Under the pieces are notes generated by a model. It searched no databases and was not told the origin of the DNA. It was given only the letters and a program-made list of their open reading frames with translations. A stretch of DNA of 64,000 nt from positions 372,001 through 436,000 of the forward strand of contig NZ_JAAVUS010000004.1 of assembly GCF_018449525.1 (NCBI RefSeq), written 5' to 3'. A program made the position numbers and the translations under genes. This stretch comes from Bradyrhizobium sp. dw_78. GTDB lineage: Bacteria; Pseudomonadota; Alphaproteobacteria; Rhizobiales; Xanthobacteraceae. Positions 1 to 6,741 of the stretch are shown piece by piece (within the stretch, counting starts at the first letter, position 1; every line of letters begins with the position of its first letter).

Positions 1-335
1 AAGACGTCGAGCACGGTGGAGTCTGCGGTGATATGGGCTGAGGTGGCGAGCGGCTTGTGGAAGGTAATGTCGCGCTCGCCGTCAACCACCAGCACGCGGT
101 TGAGATTCATCTCGCCGGGGCCCGCACCCCAGGCCGCGACAGACGCAAAGGTCGGCACCACCTTCAGCGCGCGCGGCGTGGCGGTGGCTTCATTGACGAA
201 GGACAGTTCTCTCTCGTCCATCGGGTCCGCGCCGAGCCCGATGCCATAGGCATAGAGCATCACCTCGCGATCAGTGTAGGCGTATTGCTGGCCGAGATTT
301 TTCAGGGCCATCAGCGCGTCGTAGTCGATCGGCAT
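1..335 (-). CDS. MaoC-like enoyl-CoA hydratase, N-terminal part (runs off the left edge)
   Basis: The ATG at 335 follows a GGAGG-type ribosome binding site and opens a frame that stays open to the window edge, so about 111 N-terminal residues are visible. They begin MPIDYDALMALKN and contain an FVNE segment and a PTFASVAAWG segment. These resemble the N-terminal hot-dog half of the MFE2/MaoC 2-enoyl-CoA hydratases, which hydrate trans-2-enoyl-CoA during beta-oxidation. The catalytic C-terminal hot-dog half lies outside the window. The gene is third in a minus-strand set after a thiolase and a DUF35 protein, and a 203-base repeat-bearing gap separates it from them. The family is assigned from sequence resemblance; the substrate is unknown. 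Confidence 0.8.
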   Translation of the reverse strand, partial: MPIDYDALMALKNLGQQYAYTDREVMLYAYGIGLGADPMDERELSFVNEATATPRALKVVPTFASVAAWGAGPGEMNLNRVLVVDGERDITFHKPLATSAHITADSTVLDV

Positions 336-383
336 TTTTGTCCTTCCTCCCGAATTTTCTTTTTAGCGGCGCCCGTTGCTGCG

Positions 384-532
384 CCCTCTCCCCTTGTGGG
401 AGAGGGCTACGCTGGTGGTGCCACGCATTCGCTGCGGTGAGGGGTTTGCGCTACAAACAAATCTCCTCCGCGGTTGGAGACCCCTCACCCGCCTTCGCTT
501 TGCGAAGGCACCCTCCCCACAAGGGGAGAGGG
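384..532. repeat. Composite intergenic palindrome
   Basis: A 23-base hairpin at 384-406 (CCCTCTCCCC...GGGAGAGGG) is matched by a related, opposite-facing hairpin at 511-532. A GTGAGGGGT/ACCCCTCAC pair lies between them, so the whole unit is roughly palindromic. It fills the gap between the DUF35 and MaoC-like genes. This is a common type of bradyrhizobial intergenic repeat, and that part is from memory. Confidence 0.75.
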
Positions 533-538
533 AAAAAA

Positions 539-928
539 TTACGCCGGCGTGAAGAAAGGCAGCGGCGCGCCGTCGGTCGGCTTGAACACCACCTTGACCT
601 TCTGCCCGATCTTCAGCGTGTCGATGTCGCAATCGACGATATTGGTTTGCAGCGACGGCCCTTCCTTCAACGTGACATAGGCGATCGCGTAAGGCCCGGT
701 CGGTGATTTGCGCATCAGGCTGAAGGTGTAGATCGTGGCCTCGCCCGAGCTGTGTTCCCACACCGTCTTGTCGGAGAAGCAGAACGGGCAGATCGAGCGC
801 GGAAAGTAATGCGGCTCGCCGCAGGCGGTGCAGCGCTTGATCATGAACTTGCCTTCGGTGGCGGCGTCCCAGAACGGTTTGGTTTCGGGATTGCCCTGCG
901 GCGTCGGATATTTCTTGGCCTCGGTCAT
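539..928 (-). CDS. Zn-ribbon/OB-fold (DUF35) acyl-CoA-associated protein
   Basis: A protein of 129 residues. It has an N-terminal rubredoxin-like zinc ribbon (CTACGE...ICPFC, two CxxC pairs at about residues 33-50) and a C-terminal OB-fold region (GEATIYTFSL...KVKVVFKPTDG). DUF35 proteins act as partners of SCP2-type thiolases and of CoA-dependent hydratases or aldolases in acyl-CoA side-chain metabolism. The ATG shares one base with the thiolase stop codon (TGATG), so the two are probably translationally coupled and may form a complex. The upstream extension of this frame lies inside the thiolase and is not used. Confidence 0.88.
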   Translation of the reverse strand: MTEAKKYPTPQGNPETKPFWDAATEGKFMIKRCTACGEPHYFPRSICPFCFSDKTVWEHSSGEATIYTFSLMRKSPTGPYAIAYVTLKEGPSLQTNIVDCDIDTLKIGQKVKVVFKPTDGAPLPFFTPA

Positions 929-2085
929 CACACGCGCTCCAGAATGCAGGTTGAGGCGGCATGGCGGACGCCCAGCAGGCCGCCGGTGCCATGGGCGATC
1001 GCGAGGTCGCAATTCGGCACCTGGACCTTCGGATGCGCTTGCCCGCGAAGCTGGCGCACCGCTTCGAGGATCTTGGTCATGCCGCCGCGATTGACCGGAT
1101 GGTTGCTGCACAACCCGCCGCCATCGGTGTTGAACGGCAATTTGCCGACACCGGAGATCAGATTGCCGTCGGCGACGAACTTGCCGCCCTCGCCCTTCTT
1201 GCAGAAGCCGAGATCCTCGAGCTGCATCAGGACCGTGATGGTGAAGCTGTCGTAGATCGAGGCGTATTTGATGTCCTTTGGCGTCACGCCTGCCTCTTCG
1301 AACGCGCGCGGCCCGGACCACAGGCCCGCCGAATGGGTGAGATCGAGATCCTTGCCGCCGCGCGGCCCTTTCATCGCCTCGCCGTGGCCGATCAGCCGCA
1401 CCAGCGGCTTCTTCAGGCTTTTGGCGATTTCCGGCGTGGTGACGATCAGCGCGCCGCCGCCGTCGGTGACGACGCAGCAGTCCATCCGGTGCAGCGGATC
1501 GGAAATCATCGGCGAGTTCAGCACGTCCTCGACGGTGACGACGTCCTTCAGCATCGCGTTCGGATTATATTGCGCGTGATGCGAGGCCGCGACCTTGATC
1601 CAGGCGAGCTGTTCGCTGGTGGTGCCATAGTCGTGCATATGGCGCATGGCACACATGCCATAGGCATTGTGGGTGGTGGCGCCATAGGCGGCCTCGAAAT
1701 CCACCTCGGCGCCGGTGACGCGCGGCGGCATCGGGCCGGTGCGCGGCTTGCCGGCCAGTGTGATCAGCGCGACCGAGCACTTGCCGGCCGCGATCGCCTC
1801 CGCAGCATGGCCGAGATGGATCAGATAGGAACAGCCGCCGGTCTCGGTGGAATCGACATGGCGCAGCTTGTTGAGGTCGAGGCCTAGATAATCGACCATC
1901 GGCCACAGGCCGCCCGGCGCGTCTCCGGCGCAGAAATAGCCGTCGATATCGTGCTTGGTGAGGCCGGCATCCTCAAGGGCACCCCTGGCGACCTCGGCAT
2001 GGAGCTGCGCGGTGGATTTATCGGGTGCGTGCCGGGTCGGATGTTCGTAGATCCCGGCAATGTAGGCCTTGCCCTTGATGGTCAA
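928..2085 (-). CDS. SCP2/lipid-transfer-type thiolase
   Basis: A protein of 385 residues, the usual length for the family. The nucleophile region TGGCSYLIH lies near residue 85. Later conserved blocks include NHPVNRGG and the C-terminal DLAIAHGTGG. Thiolases of this subgroup catalyse thiolytic or retro-Claisen cleavage of beta-ketoacyl-CoA and usually need a DUF35 partner, which is the next gene here. With the MaoC-like hydratase beyond, this is a short acyl-CoA degradation module. The natural substrate (fatty acid, sterol-like or aromatic side chain) cannot be told from sequence. A reading frame of about 300 codons antisense to this gene is a shadow. Confidence 0.9.
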   Translation of the reverse strand: MTIKGKAYIAGIYEHPTRHAPDKSTAQLHAEVARGALEDAGLTKHDIDGYFCAGDAPGGLWPMVDYLGLDLNKLRHVDSTETGGCSYLIHLGHAAEAIAAGKCSVALITLAGKPRTGPMPPRVTGAEVDFEAAYGATTHNAYGMCAMRHMHDYGTTSEQLAWIKVAASHHAQYNPNAMLKDVVTVEDVLNSPMISDPLHRMDCCVVTDGGGALIVTTPEIAKSLKKPLVRLIGHGEAMKGPRGGKDLDLTHSAGLWSGPRAFEEAGVTPKDIKYASIYDSFTITVLMQLEDLGFCKKGEGGKFVADGNLISGVGKLPFNTDGGGLCSNHPVNRGGMTKILEAVRQLRGQAHPKVQVPNCDLAIAHGTGGLLGVRHAASTCILERV

Positions 2086-2211
2086 ATCATTCTCCGCTGG
2101 CGTTTCTTTTCCAGCAGTTTTCTCGCCTGTCGGGCCTGCCTTGGCAAGCGCGGAAATATTCCGTCCGGCGAGACGGAGCGATGGGGACTCACGCTGAGCG
2201 GCTGCCGCTCA

Positions 2212-2325
2212 CTCCTCCGTCATCGCCCGACTTGATCGGGCGATCCAGTATTCCAGAGACGGCAATACTCACTCCCGGCGCCTCTGGAATGCCCCGCTCG
2301 AGGCGGGGGCATGACAGCGGAGGAG
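2212..2325. repeat. Palindromic intergenic repeat with 8-bp terminal inverted ends
   Basis: The unit starts CTCCTCCG (2212-2219) and ends CGGAGGAG (2318-2325). Inside are a 9-bp hairpin ATCGCCCGA/TCGGGCGAT (2222-2244), a split CCAGAG...CTCTGG pair and a GCCCCGC/GCGGGG hairpin near 2291-2309. It has no coding potential. A related GCGGGCGAT hairpin occurs at 43626-43649. Confidence 0.75.
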
Positions 2326-2379
2326 ATGTGACTCAGCGTTCCCGCGGCACGATTTTCCCGAGTTCTGCATCAACGATGT

Positions 2380-2891
2380 CCCTCGAACATAGAGGGCGTA
2401 GGCGACCCTCGAAAAAAGAGGGCGCAGGGAATGCCGAGTGCGCGATGCACCCATAGCCTCGCGTGCAAAGTAGATAAGCACACGAGTTAGCCACTACAGG
2501 TGTACCGGAACATCCGGCATTCCCTGCGCAATGGTTTTAACGGTTTCCTTCGTGCTCTCCCTGGTGACCGGGCTTTGTTGTCACCATCACCAGCGTGATG
2601 CGCAGGCGACATCACTTACGTGATGCGCAGGCATCATCGCCAATTTGACGCCAGCGTCGGGGCGTCAGGACCACACGACTTCGCCGTCCGCAACCAGCGC
2701 CGTTCGTCTCTCGCGCGCTGCCGCGTCCATCACATCCCGCGCCCAACGTCCGTGACGATCGCGATACGCCCCTCTTGCGGGCGCGAGACCCATTCGCCCT
2801 ATTCCTGTTTCTACCAATCGGCGAAGCGTTATATTTTTGCAGCGGGGGCTGGACAGCGGAATCACCAACCAGCCCGCCGGGCAAATCAGCC
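2380..2891. repeat. Structured repeat element, about 510 bp, bradyrhizobial type
   Basis: The element opens with two tandem hairpins of the form CCCTC-N7-GAGGG (2380-2396, 2406-2422). A perfect 15-bp inverted repeat follows, GCGCAGGGAATGCCG (2422-2436) and its complement (2515-2529), enclosing 78 bases. A 14-bp direct repeat CGTGATGCGCAGGC lies at 2594-2607 and 2619-2632. The tail carries a GCGGGCGAGA-like segment and ends near GCCCGCCGGGCAAATCAG. From memory, this block (GCAGGGAATGCCG...GGACCACACGACTTCGCCGTCCGC...CGTCCATC.CATCCCGCGCCCAACG) recurs in many copies in Bradyrhizobium genomes and generates spurious ORFs such as the one at 2612-2884. I could not verify that by search. The boundaries are approximate. 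Confidence 0.6.
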
Positions 2892-2916
2892 GACCCTGCT
2901 GCGCAGCGCCATCCAG

Positions 2917-4038
2917 CTAGACTGGATGCTCCAAGAACGCGCGTCCATAGGCGTTCGTGGAATCGCGATAGATCGTGTGAACGTGCATGGTCAGATCTCC
3001 CCCGGGCGCCTGGGGTGCGAATTCAATAACGAGCTTTGGGCCCTGAACCCGGAAGTAAGCCGCGCCGTTTCTTCCGGGCTCATGCGTCGCAGGGCCGTTC
3101 CAGGCGAAGTAGGTATCGTCCAAACCGGCCTTGATTTCGGCTATGCGGGGCGCCGCGTAGGCATCGTTGACGATGCCGGCCCATTCCGAAATCAGATCGA
3201 ACAGCATCGTCCGTTGCCGCTCAGTCATTGCTGACGCTTTCAACCCTTCGGGCGGGATCGTTTCCCCGTCATGCCCCGGACCGAGCACCAGATTACCCGG
3301 ATAGTCGTTCAGGATTACCTGCTTGCGCTGGCTTTCGTCCAGCGCATCCAGCAAGGCGAAGGCCTTATCGTTCTCTTGAGCGAGCGCGCGCACCGTCTTG
3401 CCGTTCGACGTGTAGAAGGCCGGTTGAGCGCCGGTGAGGACCGGCGCAAGCACGCCGCGTGCGCCAGCCATTGTGATGTTGAGCGCGAGATGATGCCCGC
3501 CGAACTGCACCAGCCACGGCGTGGTAGCGCTCGGAGCCCCGAAGATGCCTAGCGTGTAGTAAGCGCTACCAGCAGCAAAGTTGGTGCCGCCCTCGGACAG
3601 AGCCTGATCGGAGCCCATGATCTCGAGAACCTTCCGATAGCCTTTGGAGCTCAACAACACCCGCAGCATTTGCATAACGGCGTCGCGCTGGGGCTCGCTC
3701 AGATCACCAAAGCGCAGACCAGGCCGAGGCACGTCGCTGACCGGGAAATTCGACCACATGGCCTGGCCGTACTGCTCTCCGACAAAGGTCATGTTGCCGT
3801 CCAGACCGCCTTTGAAGTGAGCGGCGGTCGCCCTTGGCTGCGAGGGGAAGGGAAACCGCACTTTCTCACGCTGCTCGGGGCTGAGCGCGTCAAGGAAGGC
3901 CATTGTGGCAGCAACGATGGCCTGCGTCTGAATTTCGGCCGTGGCTCGCGCGGAGGCAGCGAAGCCGTTTCCGGTGCCACGGAGGAGCGCACCCAGGGCG
4001 ACGGATGAGGTCAGGGCGAGGATCATGCGTCTATCCAA
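2917..4038 (-). CDS. DUF3500 domain secreted protein
   Basis: A protein of 373 residues. The start is a TTG at 4038, because AGGAG lies seven bases upstream; the in-frame ATG four codons later is too far from any ribosome binding site. Residues 1-28 form a signal peptide with a twin-arginine-like start (MDRRMILALTSSVALGALL), so the product is probably exported. The body matches the DUF3500 family as I recall it, for example HHLALNITMAG...PVLTGAQPAFY. The function is unknown. It lies 30 bases upstream of the stop of nothing essential and is followed by repeat DNA. The upstream gene is the O-methyltransferase, ending 30 bases away on the same strand, so co-transcription with the PadR/methyltransferase pair is possible. 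Confidence 0.82.
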   Translation of the reverse strand: MDRRMILALTSSVALGALLRGTGNGFAASARATAEIQTQAIVAATMAFLDALSPEQREKVRFPFPSQPRATAAHFKGGLDGNMTFVGEQYGQAMWSNFPVSDVPRPGLRFGDLSEPQRDAVMQMLRVLLSSKGYRKVLEIMGSDQALSEGGTNFAAGSAYYTLGIFGAPSATTPWLVQFGGHHLALNITMAGARGVLAPVLTGAQPAFYTSNGKTVRALAQENDKAFALLDALDESQRKQVILNDYPGNLVLGPGHDGETIPPEGLKASAMTERQRTMLFDLISEWAGIVNDAYAAPRIAEIKAGLDDTYFAWNGPATHEPGRNGAAYFRVQGPKLVIEFAPQAPGGDLTMHVHTIYRDSTNAYGRAFLEHPV

Positions 4039-4068
4039 TCGTTTTCTCCTACAACCGACATGAGATCG

Positions 4069-4707
4069 CTAGCCGGTGACTTGGCGCGTCACCGGAGTTT
4101 CATTCGGGCTGGCCTTGTAGCGGCTGATCTCAAGGCCCTGTCCCACAGGCACGGAGATACTCGCCATGTCTGGCATGACGCGGACGGCCTTCACGTAATC
4201 GAGCACGTCCTGCCTGCCTGGACTGATGTTGTCCGCGACGACGATCGCTCCGGGATTGAGCTTGGAATGGAAAGCCTTCAGGCATGGCAGATAGAGGTCC
4301 TTCCACAGATCGACGAGCACAAAGTCTACTCCGGTTCGCAACTCGGCGATCATTTGCACCGCGTCGCCCACCATGAAGTCGATATGGTCCGCAAGACCGG
4401 CCTTGTCGGCCATGTCGCGCGCGAAAGCGGATGTGTAGTCGTGCAACTCCATGGTGATGAGGCGGCCGCCCGCTGCTCGCGCGGCCTCTCCGAGCCAAAT
4501 GCCGGAATAACCGAATGAGGTACCAAGTTCGAGAATGGTCGGCGTTGCCAGACTCCGAGCCAGGATATTGATGAGTTGGCCCGTGTGCGGCCCTACGGCG
4601 CGCATACGACGATCCTGCCCGCCCTGTGGTATCTCACGGGGCTTTTGCCGTTCTTCCCGGATCAAGTGGTGGTACGCGTCAAGTACCGCCGCAACCTTCT
4701 CATCCAT
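4069..4707 (-). CDS. Class I SAM-dependent O-methyltransferase (COMT/YrrM-like)
   Basis: A protein of 212 residues. SAM-binding motif I is ILELGTSFGYSG (58-69), the acidic loop is TMELHD (85-90), motif IV is VDFVLVDLWKD (127-137), and VADN lies at 157-160. This is the layout of caffeoyl-CoA/catechol-type O-methyltransferases, which methylate hydroxyl groups on small molecules. The usual metal-binding DADK is replaced by DLWKD. Its ATG overlaps the stop of the PadR-family regulator by one base (TGATG), so the two genes are translationally coupled and the regulator probably controls this enzyme. The substrate is unknown. Confidence 0.88.
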   Translation of the reverse strand: MDEKVAAVLDAYHHLIREERQKPREIPQGGQDRRMRAVGPHTGQLINILARSLATPTILELGTSFGYSGIWLGEAARAAGGRLITMELHDYTSAFARDMADKAGLADHIDFMVGDAVQMIAELRTGVDFVLVDLWKDLYLPCLKAFHSKLNPGAIVVADNISPGRQDVLDYVKAVRVMPDMASISVPVGQGLEISRYKASPNETPVTRQVTG

Positions 4708-5279
4708 CAGCTACGCTCCACGGCTTGGGCCGCCGCATCCAGCGCAGCGGCTATGATCTCTGCGGTCGTTTGATCGAGGGGTCCCCGTCTCAGGCGCAGC
4801 CTAAGCGCGAGCTTCAGGTTTTCCATGCCCCGCGTTACCGGTGCGGGAACGCCTTCATGGCGGCCACTCTGGCTGATCGATCCCATGCGCGAGAGCAAGT
4901 TGTCGACTGCCGCGCGGTTCGCGGTGAGGAAGGCTTGGCCCCCGACTGTGATCGCGTAGCGTTTACGTCCGCCGCCTTCGGCTTCGACGTGGGCATAGCC
5001 CATATCCTCAAGCCACGAGAGCGTCGGATAGATGACGCCCGGGCTCGGGCTGTAGCTGCCCCCCATGCTTTCCTCGATTGCCCGCATCAGTTCATAGCCA
5101 TGGCGTGGCTGCTCGGCGGTCATGGCGAGCACAAGAAGGCGAAGATCGCCGTAATCGAAGACCCTCCCGCCATGCCGGTCGCCGTGGCTACCTCGGCGCT
5201 TGTGATGGTGATGCCGGCGCGGTTCATCAGGATCACCTCTGAAAGGGCTGCTCGCGTCGTCGTCTTGTTTGTGGTGCAT
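4707..5279 (-). CDS. PadR-family regulator with His-rich N-terminus (YqjI-like)
   Basis: A protein of 190 residues. Residues 1-39 are polar and hold eight histidines (HH at 2-3, HHHH at 23-26, H32, H36). A PadR winged helix follows at about 41-115, with GDLRLLVLAM, HGYELMRAIEE and SPSPGVIYPTLSWLEDMGY, and then a helical dimerisation region. The architecture matches E. coli YqjI, a nickel/iron-responsive PadR repressor whose metal-binding extension precedes the same motifs. The cysteines of YqjI's extension are absent here. It is first in an operon with an O-methyltransferase and probably autoregulates through the palindrome at 5296-5309. Metal sensing is an inference from the His-rich tail. 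Confidence 0.85.
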   Translation of the reverse strand: MHHKQDDDASSPFRGDPDEPRRHHHHKRRGSHGDRHGGRVFDYGDLRLLVLAMTAEQPRHGYELMRAIEESMGGSYSPSPGVIYPTLSWLEDMGYAHVEAEGGGRKRYAITVGGQAFLTANRAAVDNLLSRMGSISQSGRHEGVPAPVTRGMENLKLALRLRLRRGPLDQTTAEIIAAALDAAAQAVERS

Positions 5280-5295
5280 ATTTTTCGATATACAT

Positions 5296-5309
5296 CTCGA
5301 TATATCGAG
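5296..5309. promoter_or_regulatory. Perfect 14-bp palindrome, candidate PadR operator
   Basis: The sequence CTCGATATATCGAG is a perfect palindrome 17-30 bases upstream of the PadR-type ATG. It sits within an AT-rich stretch containing further CGATATA half sites (CGATATACAT at 5286-5295). The position suits autorepression by occlusion of the promoter or leader. Confidence 0.55.
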
Positions 5310-5407
5310 ATCAAGTTACAGTTCGGCAAGCTTTTTGGAACCGCGAGAAAACCCATCCACGCGCTACGGCCAAGGATATCCGATGGCGAGCCACACAACC
5401 GTCCGCC

Positions 5408-6730
5408 TCACCGCCCGGGCTTGTATCCATCGTTCAGGGTCTGCAGGAACGCGATGATGTCGGCCTCGTCCTGCGCCGTCATCGCCGGCGTCTCGCCGGG
5501 ATGGCGGTTGAGGGGCGGATCGGCGACATCGACATTGGCGTGATACTGCGCCGGGATGTCGTTGTATTTCTGCACCTTGCCGTCCGCGCCGGCCGGATAG
5601 ACCTTCTCCGGGTCGGTGTCGCGGAAATCGTAGAAATCCATCACCTCCTGCAGGGTGTGGAAAATCCCGTTGTGGAAGAACGCGCGGCGCATGGCGGTGT
5701 TGCGCAAGGTCGGCGTCTTGAACATGCCGCAGAATTGCGTCTGGTCGGCGATGTCCTTGCGGATCGGTCCGCAAACGCCGAGGTCGAAATAGTTCGGGTC
5801 CCTGGTATCGGCGAGCGCAACGTTGCGCGGCGCTCCCAGGGCTTCATACTGAAAATCGGTGAAGTGCGGCGGGTAGCCTTCCCGGGTTGGCTGCGCGGTA
5901 TGGCAACCGGCGCAATTGGCTTTTTCCGGATCGTTGAACAGGCGAAGCCCGCGCATCTCGGCCTCGCTCAGGCGCACCTTGCCCTCCAGCCAGTAGTCAT
6001 ACTTGCTGGTATAGGGATGGAAGCTGGGCTCCTCGATCTGATAGCGCCCGATGGCAAACAGCGCCTCGGCGGCCAGCAGTTTCGAGTCCCGTAAAATGCT
6101 CGGGCCGAACAATTCCGCGAACCTCCCGGCATAAGGCGCTTGACGAAGTTTCCCGGCGACGATCTCCATGCTGCCGCCATCCATCTCGCGCGGATCGAGC
6201 AGAGGACCCGCCGCCTGGATCTGAAGGGTGTCGGCGCGGCCGTCCCAGAACATCCCTCCCTGCGGAACGATATTGGCGCTTTGCGCCGTCTGTGTCGCGA
6301 TCTTCTCCACGCGTAGCGCGGTCTTGCCGAGCTCGGCCTGCTGCGCCACGTTGACGTTCTCGCTCGACAGGTCATCGGGGCCGACACTGAACTCCGGCTG
6401 CCGCTCCAGATAGGTCAGCGACGGAACCGCCCGGGCGCCCTGCACCGTCAGGTCCGGGCCGCCGAGCATCACCGGCGCATCGTTCGGCGGGCCATAGGCA
6501 TGGTCCGGGCTGTGACATGACGCGCAGGCCATCTTGCCCGACGATGACAGGCTCTTGTCGAAAAACAGTTCCCGGCCAAGCTTCGCCATGGCGGAGAACG
6601 GCTGCACGGGCGGGCGAATGAGATGAACCGGATTTGGGTTTTCGCCGGGCAGACCTTTCGGTTCGGCGGCGAAGACGGCGCCGGCCAACAGGCCGGCGCC
6701 GAGAAACCACACGATTGTGCGATTGAACAT
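5408..6730 (-). CDS. Di-haem cytochrome c peroxidase (CcpA/MauG family)
   Basis: A protein of 440 residues with a signal peptide (about 1-21). It has two c-type haem sites, CASCH at 69-73 and CAGCH at 273-277, as in bacterial di-haem peroxidases that act in the periplasm. These enzymes reduce hydrogen peroxide with electrons from small cytochromes, or (MauG) oxidise protein residues. The QGGMFWDGRA block and the late FKTPTLRNTAMRRAFFHNG block are family hallmarks. It starts 11 bases after the stop of the phosphoesterase gene on the same strand, so the two are almost certainly one operon. The reason for that pairing is unknown. Confidence 0.92.
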   Translation of the reverse strand: MFNRTIVWFLGAGLLAGAVFAAEPKGLPGENPNPVHLIRPPVQPFSAMAKLGRELFFDKSLSSSGKMACASCHSPDHAYGPPNDAPVMLGGPDLTVQGARAVPSLTYLERQPEFSVGPDDLSSENVNVAQQAELGKTALRVEKIATQTAQSANIVPQGGMFWDGRADTLQIQAAGPLLDPREMDGGSMEIVAGKLRQAPYAGRFAELFGPSILRDSKLLAAEALFAIGRYQIEEPSFHPYTSKYDYWLEGKVRLSEAEMRGLRLFNDPEKANCAGCHTAQPTREGYPPHFTDFQYEALGAPRNVALADTRDPNYFDLGVCGPIRKDIADQTQFCGMFKTPTLRNTAMRRAFFHNGIFHTLQEVMDFYDFRDTDPEKVYPAGADGKVQKYNDIPAQYHANVDVADPPLNRHPGETPAMTAQDEADIIAFLQTLNDGYKPGR

Positions 6731-6741
6731 GCTGATTTAGC

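Noticed and set aside
961..1887. A 308-codon plus-strand frame
   Set aside because: It is antisense to the thiolase, which has clear family motifs.
2612..2884. A 90-codon minus-strand frame with an RRSRVVLTPRRWRQ segment
   Set aside because: It falls inside the structured repeat element. I recall the same translated segment as a recurrent spurious ORF in bradyrhizobial genomes, so it is not a gene.
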